A program made the translations under genes and the position numbers. Source: Taxillus chinensis (Eukaryota > Streptophyta > Magnoliopsida > Santalales > Loranthaceae). From it: a stretch of 64,000 bases of DNA. Positions 24,632-36,387 of the stretch are shown here, one piece after another. Below the pieces are notes generated by a model. The model made no database searches. It was not told the DNA's origin and saw only the letters and a list, made by a program, of their open reading frames with translations. The stretch covers positions 27,470,440 through 27,534,439 of the forward strand of contig CM042089.1 in NCBI GenBank assembly GCA_023512835.1. The letters run 5' to 3'. Each line of letters opens with the position of its first letter. Position 1 is the stretch's first letter.

Positions 24632-24683
24632 AGTGGTATCAGAGCCGGGTCCTCTAGACCGATGGTGGGATTGGGGGGGAGAC

Positions 24684-24901
24684 TGTTGGGTCTCTAATGT
24701 CCCATAGATCAATCCGACATCGGTTAGGGCGAACATTGAGGTCGTCCTAATGAGGAGGCTCATGTGCACCTTGTCACAACGCGTTTTAACGGGTCGCAGC
24801 CCGTTAGAAACAAATCCGTGTGAGCTGCGGCCCATGGGTGGGTGCGCAAGTGCCAAAGCGGACAATATTGTGATAGTGAGTGCCCTGGCCGAGGTCCAAC
24901 A
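24684..24901 (+). repeat. Right LTR of the TRIM
   Basis: 218 bp, nearly identical to the left LTR. The differences are C/G at one site and four G/A or C/T changes at CpG-like sites, as expected from methylated-cytosine decay. One change disrupts the hairpin arm seen in the left copy (GTCGCAGCCC). Confidence 0.92.
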
Positions 24902-24985
24902 AGCTTCATCTTAGTATACTGTCCAATGTATGAGAAAACACCCACTTAAAGCTCATTACAACATAACATAATACACCCAATTTTG

Positions 24986-25110
24986 TTACATTAAAGCATA
25001 ACATAAGACACACTTTTATTACATTAAAGCATAACATAAGACATTTACTTATATTACATTAAAGCATAACATAAGTCACCCACTTATATTACATTAAAGC
25101 ATAACATAAG
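24986..25110. repeat. Four-copy tandem repeat, 33-35 bp unit
   Basis: The core TTACATTAAAGCATAACATA recurs from 24986, 25019, 25054 and 25089. It lies just 3' of the MYB-like gene, probably in its 3' untranslated or downstream region. Confidence 0.85.
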
Positions 25111-25238
25111 ACACTCACTAGTACGTTGTCATAATTCCAAATAGCATTACATCACATAGTTCAAATGAAATAACACACACTGCCAGTGTCATAATAGAAC
25201 ATATGACATCAAAATAAACTTCATAAACATAAACCCCA

Positions 25239-26265
25239 TCATGCAATGTCACCGAAAGACCCATCTACAATAGCATCCATCCATTCAATCTTCCTATCCT
25301 CTGGCATGGATAAGAAAGCAACCCTATTTTCCTTTTTATAGAGTGCCTTCATCACTTTAAAGTACAACAATTTTGGTAGGTTTTTGAACATGCTAAGTGC
25401 TTCAACGGCTTTGCCAAAGGAGAATTGCTCAATCTTCCTTTTTGACTCTCCAACATAACTACCACTTGTTTTTGAAACCCTATGCTCAAGCCTTTGCCTA
25501 GAAACATCTGTGAATTCATGGATAGCAAGTGTCATGTCCCTCATTTTATCCCCTTTCTTAGGCTTCTTTTCCTTAGGTATCTCTTCATGTGAAGGACGCT
25601 TGAGCTTACCCATATTTGGTGTCAGTTGGACACCCTCATCATCACTACCCACATCCACATTCACGTGAATTCCACCATACCGATATTGCTCATCAAGTTC
25701 TCGCTCGTCCTCTGTAATTGTTGGGTCTTCAGTGAAGGCAAAAGCTAGTAGCCCAGTAGCAGTAGTCTTGTTGAAAAGAGTTCCTAACTTATCATAATTT
25801 TCACAACCCTTCTTTCTAAACTCCTTAGCTTTTGGGGTTGCCTGCCCACAAACAATGTCAATTGGTGAGAGGGAGACATATTTACATTATTAAAAACTAT
25901 TTACACATTGCTCATAAAACCATTACAAAAAAACTTACCACCAACACATTCTGCCAAACTTCCTCACTAGCAGTAACTATGTTGGTAATGGGATTCCAGC
26001 CCATCCCGGTATGTTAGAGGAGTTGAGAAAAAATGCGATGCCTTGTTCGGAGCCTATTGAATTTAGTCTTTAATTGTTTATCATTAAAACTCTGATTTGT
26101 ACGGTCATTTAATTCAATAACCATCATGTTCCAAGTCGACCTCTTAAAAATACCAGCTGGCATGTTCCCTTTAATGCACTCATCCACCATAAGATCAATA
26201 AATAACCTCTCTATATGTGGAGGCCATAGTTTTTGGTCTTCAACATCAGTCAATTCAGTTGTCAT
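25239..26265 (-). pseudogene. L10-interacting-MYB-like protein (Myb/SANT-like DNA-binding domain), one in-frame stop
   Basis: Two exons on the - strand: 26265-25939 and 25841-25239, with a GTAAGT donor and GCAG acceptor joining in frame; 309 codons plus stop. The N-terminal part (residues about 13-110; WPPHIERLFIDLMVDECIKG, WNMMVIELNDRT, LKTKFNRLRTRHRIFSQLL, GMGWNPITNIVTASEEVW) is the Myb/SANT-like domain shared by plant L10-interacting MYB proteins and the DNA-binding ORF of some Harbinger-type transposons. The rest is acidic, then Lys-rich (PKEKKPKKGDK). One TAA (26014-26016) interrupts the domain about 84 codons in; everything else is open. So this is either a recently disabled gene or a single-base sequencing or assembly error. 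No Harbinger transposase is visible nearby. L10-interacting MYB proteins act as nuclear regulators, in one case in antiviral defence. Confidence 0.7.
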
Positions 26266-27640
26266 CTAATAATTATATAAAAATACCATGTTCATTAATC
26301 AAATCTATCAATTGCAACTAATATAATATTTCATTCTCATACCAGAAAAAAATTTCCACAAATGTAAAAATAAAAACTTCACAGCAACAACATAAGTATC
26401 CTAAGTTGGCTTACCAATACACTGGAGTATACAAAGTGTGACGTAGGGCAATAGTATGACATATTTTCCCTAATTGGTGCTAGACCGTATATCATACATA
26501 TAAACATGACATAGGCATCACGCAGCATAGAAAGATAATTTAGTGTAAAAAAAATACCAAAAGTGGATGTGACCGTGTGATGCAACATGGACAGTGTAAT
26601 AGGTATCATCATTTTTTTACTAGATTCGACCAAAGTAAACAACATAAACATTCAGACGTATAAGTTACGATAACGTGCATAATTCGACCGAAGGAAACAT
26701 CTACCTTAGGTCAAAAAATGGGCCAATTTTGACAATGAAATTAGAGAGAAAATGTTGGAAATTTAAATCTAGACTCATACCTTCGTATCGTCAAACAACA
26801 GAACTCCAAAACAGCCAAAGATCTGGGAAGGTTGATTGTGATTAGAGAGAACGATTTGTGCCCCTCAAATTCTTCCGACCCTTCACGATTGGGTTGAGAG
26901 GTCATTTGTATTAGTCGACGCCTAGGATGCATTGGCGGAACGAAATAATGAGAAGTGACAAATAGGGATTTCGAATGACAGATAGAGATTTCAGAGGATT
27001 TTGCAGTGATTCGGGGCGAAGTGGTTGTGCAATAAATGGAATAGATTTGTTAGGAAAAGAGAGGAGCGTTGCGGAAGTTATAAGAAAAGAAAAATGTGAC
27101 CGAATGTTAATTGCAAAATACCACTGCATCTATGGAGAAAACAAAAAATAAAAACAGGAAACACCGATTTCAAAAAATTGCCATCCGACATCAATTAAAC
27201 AGTATATATATATTTTTTTTAAATTTGAAAATACAAACCAAACAATCCGACAGCCGTGTTTTCAAATTTTAAATGCAGGAAAGATAAGAAAACGCCGCTC
27301 GCCAAACACACTCACTAGTAGGACACGTGATCGTTTTCAATACGGCCCCTCCCTGTGCATGTACTTTTGGCAGATTTCATACACACAGTACGGCACGTGA
27401 CAGTGACCACCAGCCACCACATTTCGTGAAATAATAAATGAAACATCATTCGAGATCCAAAGACCAAGATCGAATGATGGCAGCGCAAGTGGCCAACAAC
27501 AATATTTCAAAAAGACAATTCTCGTAAATTATATATGTATAAAATAAAATTATAATAATTTTTTTACCCATTGGTAAGGGCCGATGGCGATGCCGAGGTA
27601 AAGAACCCACGCACTCAACGCAGTGACGACGTGGAGAGTA
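26266..27640. other. Intergenic region between the MYB-like gene and the DUF688 gene
   Basis: It includes the leader of the MYB-like gene on the left and the upstream region of the DUF688 gene on the right. No coding sequence is recognised. The part at about 27290-27420 is higher in GC and has several CACGTGA/CACGTGAC sequences (27323-27330, 27393-27399), resembling G-box type ACGT promoter elements. Confidence 0.4.
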
Positions 27641-29171
27641 GTTCATTCCTCAGCTTCTCTCTCTTCTATATTTCTCTCTCCCGCAGTTCCTCTGTTTCTC
27701 TCTCCTTCATCTGTTTTCTGGGTCTCTGCGTTTCAAGTTTGTAACTTTGAATCCGACATGGAAAACATGGACTGATTTGTTCTGGGTCTTCGATTTCTTG
27801 GATTAAGGTGAACTTCTGAATTTGGTTTGTGGTACTGTTCTTTCTTTTATTTTATTTTTTCACAGGGGTATGTAAATTACGATACAGAGTTTGAGTTTCC
27901 ATGGGTATTTTTAGTTTGGCTACTTTGACCTTATTTTAGAATCTTCGAACTCAAATTCTAAAATTTACCTCTTTTTTATTTGTTTGTTTCTTTTAAGTGT
28001 TTTTTTTTCTTGCTACAAGGCGCTGTTTATGTCTTGGGGTTTGTAGACATTTTAACTGCTTTATATCTAGTGTGGAGGAAATTCTTAGCTTCTTGGGGTA
28101 GGCTTTTCACAATCAACTTAAGTGGGTTTGATTTATTACTTCCCTTTTTGGAGAATCCAATTTTTAAGGATTTTTTAATCTCTTCTAACATTTACATTGC
28201 AGCTAATACGGAATCCTGGATTAGTTATTTTTGGTCTCATTTTTCTTCTGTTCCTGGTTATTTTTGGATCTCTTGTAACATTTACAAGTGGAAAGTGAAG
28301 TAGGGCCACTCATGGTTGGTTCCTGAGGAAATTAATAAGAGAAAAGGAGATAGTTTTCAAATTTATCCTTGTTGCTTTTTAGGCCCTAAATATTGGAAAT
28401 CAAAGAATCAACATTGTGTTGCTTTTCTTTCTTTTCAGACGGCATAGTGGACATAAGGTAAATCAATAGAAAGTAATGATGCCAGCTACACTTTTCAGAT
28501 TGTAACTTTTTTGTCGTCATTGCACATCGTGAGTTAATTGTATTAAGGCGCTCTGTAAAAGGTGTTTGAATTGCAGGGAGGCAAGTTGGTTGCTTTTGTT
28601 GTTTTTCCTTTTGCCTTTTCCATTGAACATAACGTTATTATTTTAGGGAGGCAAGTTGGCTTTCTCTTTCTCTTGGCTTTAAGTGCTGGGCAGCAGGAAA
28701 AACATGAATATAGATGTTAAAATGTGAACTGCAAGAAATGAGTTCCGCCAGTATGAATTTTGAGGAAGCAGCTTGGATGCTTTACTTGAAGGCGTAGCTT
28801 GGATTGCAGGGAATAAAGGGGAAGTAAGGGGAAAGAATGGAAGCTTTACTAGAGATTAGATGAGAATTCTCTTTCCCTCCCTTGATCCGCTATTTGCCCT
28901 CCAGGCCTCATCCAAAAAGGCCTTTACCCAACCACCAAACCAATATATGAAGTCATGTATTGATATTTCAAATGACTCCAATTACGGAAAAAGATTTGAA
29001 AAACACTTGAGCATAGTGATTTTACAGATAGAGTTTCTATATTAATATTGAATATATTGATTGCCCCTCATTCTCTAATTTCTTTGTGTTCCTGAAATTT
29101 TCTCATTTAAACTTTTGTTCTGTTCATTTTCTGTTTTGACATGTAACAAAGATACATGTTCCTTAAGTGTG
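27641..29171 (+). promoter_or_regulatory. 5' untranslated region and leader intron(s) of the DUF688 gene
   Basis: A pyrimidine-rich block (27647-27725, TCTCTCTCTT type) is typical of plant transcription start regions and 5' leaders. A plausible donor follows (AAG/GTGAACTT at about 27807), and the coding ATG comes about 1.35 kb later, so a leader intron is likely. The exact acceptor is not certain. Confidence 0.5.
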
Positions 29172-30953
29172 ATGGAAGACAAGAAATTGGATTTCAGTCT
29201 ACCCCTTTTATCTGTGAGGCGGTTCCCAATCCAATCAACCGCTGCTTCTTCCGAAGTTGATGATAAGAGCAAGGCCAATAATTCTCGACCATGTGTACCA
29301 CCTTTACCGTATTACAAACCTGATTTAAAATCTGGTCCAGTGAGGAACCCAGGGACCATCCCTTTTACATGGGAGCAGATTCCAGGAAGACCTAAAGATG
29401 GACTTAAATCGCCTACTTTGGCCCCTCAACGGCTTCCCATTGCCCCAAGACTTCCTCCTGGACGGAATGCCAAACAGAATTGTTTTTCTGTAGGTTCTGA
29501 TGATCATACTATGCCAATGGAAACTCAGTCATCTTTAAATGTGAATCTCAACGATAATGAGGACTCCAAAAAGGAAATTGATAGGGGGAGTTCTCATTCA
29601 GAGGATAGCAACGAGACTTATCTGGATGCACTCTCCACTCTTTCCCGGACTGAATCATTCTTCTTCAACTGCAGTGAAAGTGACGTGAGTGGATTGGATG
29701 GTCCGGATCTAACACCACCTGGGACTTCCATGGATCCACAGGTCCGTGATTTGATGATGGGTCGGTTTCTGCCAGCTTCCAAAGCCATGACTTCAGAAAC
29801 ACCTCACTATGCCTTTAGGAAGCATCCTGTGGCACATGAAAGACACAGTCCAAGAGTGGTCATCAGAGGTGGTAATGAAGGACCTTCACTTTGTCAGGAC
29901 AACCACAGCATTTTACCAGAGTCCGGTCAAGATCAAGGAGGAGATGGAAGGGAAAATGAAGAGAGTGATTATGAATCTGAAAATTCAGTAGCTAAGGCCT
30001 GTGGTTGTGGGTTATTTCCTCGGTTTGGTTTAAGGAATTCCCTTTTCCTTTTTAATCCCGTGCCGGAAATGAGACTTCAGGCACCTGTTCCTTCAGCCTA
30101 TAGCGTGAGGAACACATCTCATTATGCAAGCAGTAGCACAAGCACTACAAGCACATCTAAAAATTTGGCATGTCAGAGTGTATCGGTTCGATCTCTCTCT
30201 CATAAACGGGTTCTGGGCCTTTCTTTGGAAAGAAAGAATGGTGGCAGTAGTAACAGCTTCGCTACACATGTGAACAGTCAGCTCACCTTCAGGGAATTAT
30301 TAGCCGGCCATACAGAGGACTCGGGCTCTACAAGCCCCTTGGTTGAGAGGACTTTATACATAGATTCTGTACAAAAGCAAGAATCTCAAAAATCAGATAC
30401 GAATATTTGGAATGAAAAAGAAATGCAGCAGCCTGGTATATTTTCTTCTGAAAAACTGAATGAGGAATTACCGGTAGACATGAAAGATTTTGGGAAGCAC
30501 CATAAGCAGCTTAACTTGGCGAGTCCAACTGTGCATGATGATGGCAATGAGGATTTGAAACATCATGAATCTCCAAAAACAGATGGCTACAAAAAATGTG
30601 AAGGCTACTTTTCAGAATTTCCTCTTGGGCTACTACCTCTACCACAATCTCCTTCAGATTCTTGGCTCAGTCGTACATTGCCTTCCATTTCCTCGAGGAA
30701 AAATCCATCACAACGGTCTTATAACCGCAATGTCAAAACTAATCTCAGGTCTCAGGATTCTATGACAGCATCCGTTAATCCCTCGTGGGAAACTATTGTA
30801 AAAACCACTAATGATCACCGTGGCTATGAGGTAATATAACCCATTGATGTCACTCTCCATGCCTACTGTAAAATACTTCTACTACTTTGAACTGACACTA
30901 TTTTCTTTGAAATTTGCTGGCAGTACCTCACATTGGCTGCAGCGAAATTTTGA
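29172..30953 (+). CDS. DUF688-family protein of unknown function
   Basis: The main exon is 29172-30830. A 93-bp GT-AG intron (30831-30923) and a short last exon (30924-30953) end the protein in GYEYLTLAAAKF; without splicing it would end GYEVI. I chose ATG 29172 because the open frame upstream looks like leader sequence. The product has about 562 residues. Conserved DUF688 blocks are visible: PVRNPGTIPFTWEQIPGRPK near residue 55-75, a Pro-rich stretch after it, and the CGCGLFPRFGLRNSLFLFNPVPEM block near residue 275. Between them the chain is rich in Ser, Asp and Glu and looks disordered. No membrane segment or signal peptide is evident. DUF688 proteins are plant-specific and their role is unknown. 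No stops or frameshifts, so it is probably functional. Confidence 0.88.
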
Positions 30954-31594
30954 AAGCATAAACATTGGCCGGTGAGAATAGGTTTGAATGCAGGTGACAT
31001 ACATTTCTCTCATGGTGAACAATCCTATGCTGTTGTTGGAACATTTGTAAATCCTCCGCCTTTGTTTGAACATGTGTAAGTCTTGTTTTCATCAGACGTT
31101 GCAGAGCTGACATATTTTTTCATGAGAAGCAAGATAATGATTTTATTTTATCTTGTATTTTGTATCGTTCCCAAAAGCTACGTTGTTGATAACTCATGCA
31201 TGTAATAATAAATCCCTGAGGATAAAAAACTTGTTGTGCAAATTTTAAATAGAATAAATATTTGTGCAATCGGCTTGCAGTATTTTCGTGAAACCGTGAA
31301 AGATTGGATGGTTATATTTTTTTTTCTCTTCCCCCTCCGATGAATTAGTAGACTGTCATGTCGTTACGGTTACTCAAAGATTATGCAATCTCGGTTGTAC
31401 CTAGTATTGTTTTTTTAAATAATATCTACAGGGTGTCGTCTATTATAATATTTTGGTAAATATTGGTTGAACAAAATAAATTTATACTTTTAAAACAATT
31501 AGAAAATAAATTTAAAACAATAAGTAAATAAATTTACGGAAATTGAATGTTAAATTAAATTGATTTAATTAAAATAAGAGTTGATGAAATTATA
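30954..31594. other. 3' region of the DUF688 gene and AT-rich spacer
   Basis: It holds the probable 3' untranslated region; AATAAA-like signals occur near 31205-31260. No other gene is seen. Confidence 0.5.
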
Positions 31595-31933
31595 TAGGGA
31601 TGGTAATGGGACGGGTTTGGAATAGGTCATTCTTTTCTCAAATTCATCATGTCTAAGAAAATTATATCTTAACTTTGTTTCGAATTCGATTATGTTGACC
31701 TGAAATCCGTTTCAATAAGGTCGGGTTGGGTACCTGACAAATCTGTTATATTGTCTTATATATACGGGTTTGGGAGGGGTCATTCCTGTCCCACATTCGT
31801 CCCATATCTTTGATGAGTCGGCGATACTCGTCTCAAATCATTCCCAAATAACGGTTATACCAATCTTAAATTTGTCCCATTAGAGGTCGGGCAAGGTGAG
31901 TACTCGATTTAACCTATTAGATTGCCATCCCTA
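31595..31933. mobile_element. Non-autonomous hAT-type MITE with perfect 8-bp target duplication
   Basis: The 339-bp element starts TAGGGATGGTAAT and ends ATTGCCATCCCTA, an inverted repeat with one mismatch. It is flanked on both sides by AAATTATA (31587-31594 and 31934-31941), a perfect 8-bp duplication, the hAT signature. The interior has no coding frame but has internal C- or G-rich motifs (GGTCGGG, GTCCCATT) in both orientations. Confidence 0.92.
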
Positions 31934-33862
31934 AAATTATAAACATCAAACAATAATCTAATAATAAAGTTTAAAAAGGAATTGATAAAGAAAATACTAA
32001 AAATTACATATGGAAGTTAGTGCAATGATAGAGAAATGTTACATACACTAATACCATGGAGGAAGCCACACATGAATCTAAGGTAGCATATATCATATCA
32101 GCAGTTTATTATTTATTTTAAAGAAATCATAAGGCTAATGTATATTCTCTTTTTTTTTTTGTCTTTACTGTAACATAGTCGCACAAGATCGTGTAAGAGG
32201 GAGGGAAGGTTATTGAATTCGTTCGTCGTTGAGAGAGAGGGAGGATTGTCAAGCATTGTTGACCTGCTAGATTTGTTTATCATCGAAACTCATGGTTCGA
32301 GGGAGGGAGACCATATGATACAGAGAAGCAATCGTTGAGCTATTGGAGCCATTGGATTTTCCCTGCTCATTGTAGTGGATTGGCGAAGCATAGCTGGGGT
32401 TGTTCATTTTTATCTTTCTCTTCTCTTCTTCAACTTCCTTTTCTACCTTCATCTTTCCCTCAAGTTCAACATGTTCCTTTTTCCTATTTGACTAACTATG
32501 CTCACATAATTAAATTTGTAAACATTAAAGGTTTAGAGGCCTAACCTAATTAGACATTCATCATATCCAAATTCAATACCACAAGCCTTGACTTGAACTT
32601 AGAATAATATACTTGTCAAGTATGACACTACCTAATTACCCAAAGATAGTTAAAATAAAGGTGAAAAAATTTAATTTTTTTATTTAAATGGTTAAATAGT
32701 TATGTTTTAAATTTATATATATATATATATATATATATTATAAATGAGTCCAAATTCCTATAGTTTCTATATAAGTACTAAAACAAACAATTCAACTATA
32801 CTCATTTATGATATACATACATATAAATAAATCATGGGTCTAATATTCACTTTTTGTGTCTAATATTCCCGATAAATAGTAACAAACTACGTGTCTAATA
32901 TTCTCTTTCAATTGGATTATTATTAAGCAATTAACATTACCCATATGAAAGTTTTAAATATTGGACACACACATACATGTGTGTGTGTTTCCTAACAATA
33001 TGTATCTTTCAATCCAAAGACGACTAATCCTGCTGCAAGGTACGTAAGATACACTATGCTCTAAATATTAAATGTTGATGCATGATACATTTCACAAAAA
33101 TCATGCCATACGGAAGCCCTTAGTGGATTGGACATGATAGGATTTAAGTTTACCAATAGGCCATTAAACCCTATATTGGAGAGAGAGATATATTACATTG
33201 TATTTAATTTTCCTTACAATTTTATGAGCAGAAAAGATATATTGCCTTCGTTTTAACATCACCAACCAAATTCCAATATTTTGGTAGTACAAAATGTTGA
33301 TGGATTGGTGTCTTATAGAGGCTTTTGCAATTGCAACTATTAGGTGTCAATAACCTTTCTAGTTGACACTTGCCAACTTTTTGACGCCCTAAATTTCATA
33401 TTCACTTATCTTAATTTGGTGGCTTTACAACTCCAATATTTTGCATGAAAAACAAGTGCTTGAAACAAATTACTAGGACAAATTGGGATACTAAAAAATA
33501 CAAATTGAAAAAGAGTCAAACACATGTTAAGTTGTGAAGAAATCATACATATTATTTATCTTGACAGTATATGTAATTTCATAAAAAAAAAAAGCTTTTT
33601 GTGATCATTGAAAACATTCATCCTACAATTTAGCATAGTTAAACCATATAATTATTTGATACATGTAAGCAAGTGTTTTAGGCATTTATCTCAACCATCA
33701 TTGCATTTTTTTTGGCTTAAAACTGTAAATAAAAGAGAGTACTTGATTTATTAAAAAACCTGAAATGATTGATGGTAAAAGAAATGTGCTTGAAATAGTA
33801 AATTGCTGAAAATAATATTATCACCAACAAAAAATAATAACCACATGGCATGAACCCTCTTA
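31934..33862. other. AT-rich intergenic sequence
   Basis: Nothing firmly recognised. A short - strand frame (32452-32267) ends LYHMVSLPRTMSFDDKQI and is without known relatives; I do not call it a gene. Confidence 0.5.
32714..32738. repeat. (TA)n microsatellite
   Basis: About 12 uninterrupted TA units; likely variable between individuals. Confidence 0.95.
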
Positions 33863-34212
33863 GAGCATTCACACTAGCTCTTTTAAAATATCTTTTTATA
33901 ATTTAAAAAAAAATAGATAAAAACTATACAACATCAGATCCTAATTTAGAGATTAAGAATAGAGTTGCTATAACAAATATGCATATTTGGAGAATCACTA
34001 TTTATCCTCCAAATATTTTTTAAATATATTTATTGACATATGTGCACTTTTGATTAGTTGTACTAAATGGAAGAAATAAAAAAATAGTAAATAAAAAAAT
34101 CAAAGATAAAGATGGAAGATGAGATGTGAAGGGATAAACCAAATATATCAAATAGCATATTATTCATCCCCCAAAATAGAAAATAAAGAATATGAATCTT
34201 GTGTGGATGCTC
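33863..34212. mobile_element. Tourist/Harbinger-type MITE
   Basis: The 350-bp element has 15-bp ends GAGCATTCACACTAG and, reversed, GAGCATCCACACAAG (13 of 15 match). It is flanked by TTA at 33860-33862 and 34213-34215, the 3-bp duplication of PIF/Harbinger transposons. The interior is very AT-rich and non-coding. Confidence 0.82.
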
Positions 34213-34225
34213 TTAGAGGGCCAAT

Positions 34226-34559
34226 ACCAACTCCAAGAGGTTCTCTATTCTCCACAAATAGAGAGCCAAATCAAAAAAATTCACTCTAACAAACTCTATA
34301 TCCTACTCTCTACATGTAGAATTTGCTATAGTTATTCTTTATTTTTTAAGAGTAACTATTTATTCTTTATTTATTATTATATTATTCTCTTTCTTTCTTT
34401 TTCCACCTCCTTCGTTGGCTCTTCATTAAAAAAAATATTATTTTAATATAAATAAAGTTAAAATGAAGAGTCTTGTTGGAATTGAGTATAAAAAATTAAT
34501 TTTCACAAATAATTTTTTTTATATTTTGAGATAAAATATAAAGCCTTGTTAGAGTTGGT
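34226..34559. mobile_element. Possible second MITE abutting the Tourist-like element
   Basis: The ends ACCAACTCCAAGAGG and (reversed) ACCAACTCTAACAAGG form an imperfect inverted repeat about 334 bp apart. The sequence CAATACCAA occurs at both edges (34222-34230 and 34561-34569), so either a 9-bp target duplication or part of the terminal repeat is present. The superfamily is not settled. Confidence 0.5.
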
Positions 34560-34753
34560 TCAATACCAACCCAAAAGTATCCAAAATCTAGAATATTTCT
34601 ATAATTAAAAAAACTGATTATAATATAAAAAAATATATTTGCAAATTCTTTTTGTGCAAGTCTCTGCACACATATGAGTTGTCTGTGTTTTATTGACCTA
34701 GTGAATTAAAAGGTCCACCCGTAATTTAATCAAAAACAACAAAAAGATAATGA

Positions 34754-35325
34754 AGGGCTGCAAACGAACCGAGCTGAGCCGAGTAGTAAGGTGTTCGAAC
34801 ATGTTTCGTTACTATTCCTTAACGAACCGAACCGAACACGAGCCTTAAATTATGATGTTCATGAACTGTTCACGAACGTTACTCTGTTGTTCATGAACGA
34901 TTCACGAACGTTCACGAACGTGTGTTTACAAACTTATTCACGAACGCTTACGAATACAATTATAAAATCATAAAAATCTATAAACAACTATATTAATAGT
35001 AAACAAATAAATTTAAAACATATATTTTTATTTAGTAATAATATAAATTATATGTTTGTTAAATTATATTTAATAAAAATATATTTATATTTAATAAAAT
35101 AATTTTTATACATATTAATTGATTTATTAATCTCTTGTTCACAAATAATTTTCACGAACACGAACGATATTTACGAACTATTCGTGAATACTTGTTCATA
35201 AATGTTCACAAACATGTTCACGAACTATTTACGAACGGTACTATTCATTAACGAACGAACATAAATGATCTTTTATTGAGCCAAACGCGAGTTTGTTTAT
35301 GAACGTTTGTTTCATTTATAATCCT
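34754..35325. mobile_element. hAT-like non-autonomous element rich in ACGAAC repeats
   Basis: A 572-bp element. The left end AGGGCTGCAAACGAAC and the right end (reversed) AGGATTATAAATGAAAC match except mostly for transitions. The flanks GATAATGA (34746-34753) and AATAATGA (35326-35333) give an 8-bp target duplication with one change. Both arms carry many copies of TTCACGAACG, CACGAAC and ACGAAC in both orientations (34790-34950 and 35150-35300) around an AT-rich centre, so it can fold back on itself. Confidence 0.75.
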
Positions 35326-36387
35326 AATAATGACATATCAAATGTACATGAAAGGCCTACAAAAAATAAATTTGTATGTAATATTACTCTCATAATATAT
35401 TTTGATATATTTCTATGATTAAAATTTAATTATTTAATTATTTTCATAGTAAATTTAGTAATTTATAATTAAAGCTATATTTATTTGTATACCAGAGTAA
35501 TACTAGATGCCCGATAATCCTTAATAATCCAATCAGAGGCCAATTCCAGCCCAAACACAACCCAACAGGCCTAATAGATTGCAAGTGATAAAAACATTTG
35601 CCAGTATTAATTATTAGTCAAACTGCTTTTTAAATCATCTAATGCTTTTAATTTGTTTCCCTAAACGCACAAAATAGGCTCAAACATTTTTTTGCTTTTG
35701 CTTTAATGTTTTTTTGTCTAAGCTAAACGCTAATGCGCACATTTGGCTGAAAGCAGCTTGCATAAAGCACTTTGATCAATTCAAGGCTCTCCTAAACACA
35801 CTGAAGAGCATAATTTCTAGCACTTTAATAAGTAATTTACACTAATCTACCTACTAAGCAATTTGCCATAAGCAGTTGTGACCAGCTTAAAAATCTCACA
35901 TTACACCATCTAAGTTTTGGGAATGAAGTTTTCTTGGGGGAGTGGCGGCCAGCACGAAGGAAAATGCACTCCAAGCACGCGCATCTTTGAAGGGCCCACG
36001 TGGAAAATGCACCTCACATGGCCACATCACTTGCAGCAAACAAGTTCATGCAGGGCTTGAACTATTGGAGCATCTGATGTTCTTCGGTGTGCATTGAGGC
36101 CTAGGGGTAGAGAGCTGCAGGACAACTAAAAAGAAAACAAATCACATTGAAAACACTACTCTTTTTAGCGTTGGTTGAGGCCAGTAACCAATAGCCTATA
36201 TTGCTATATATGTATAGAATATATACAAGCAAAAAGGGCCTAGCTGAACAGCCGATATCATTCATTATTGCATGAATATTGACAAACCCATCTACCAGAA
36301 TTCTCCCCCAATGCCGCCCTACCATATATATAACAAAAAACGCTTCTTCCATTTAAAAGTATATTCCACTCCAGGAAAAAAATGTCA
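35326..36387. other. Region downstream of the PCO gene
   Basis: It includes the PCO 3' untranslated region on the right. Otherwise AT-rich with no recognised gene. Confidence 0.5.

Larger units (their letters stand above)
24414..24901 (+). mobile_element. Complete TRIM (terminal-repeat retrotransposon in miniature)
   Basis: Two 218-bp direct repeats, each starting TGTTGGGTCTC and ending GGTCCAACA, flank a 52-bp interior. The interior starts with AGTGGTATCAGAGCC (initiator tRNA-Met primer site) and ends with a purine tract, GGGATTGGGGGGGAGAC. That is the complete layout of a TRIM: LTR, primer site, polypurine tract, LTR, no coding capacity. Flanking bases AGCTG (24409-24413) and AGCTT (24902-24906) look like a 5-bp target duplication with one change. 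The LTRs differ at about five of 218 positions, so the insertion is not very recent. It must use proteins from another retrotransposon. Confidence 0.93.

Noticed and set aside
24407..24865. Frames of 152, 75 and 67 codons in the TRIM
   Set aside because: They arise from the duplicated LTRs; TRIMs do not code for proteins and the frames match nothing known.
32267..32452. Small - strand frame as a possible short peptide gene
   Set aside because: No conserved motif, no promoter or splice signals, and the length is within chance expectation.
34790..35300. Regularly repeated ACGAAC motifs that might suggest a CRISPR-like array
   Set aside because: Motifs are in both orientations, unevenly spaced, in a plant genome and within an element with terminal inverted repeats and a target duplication.
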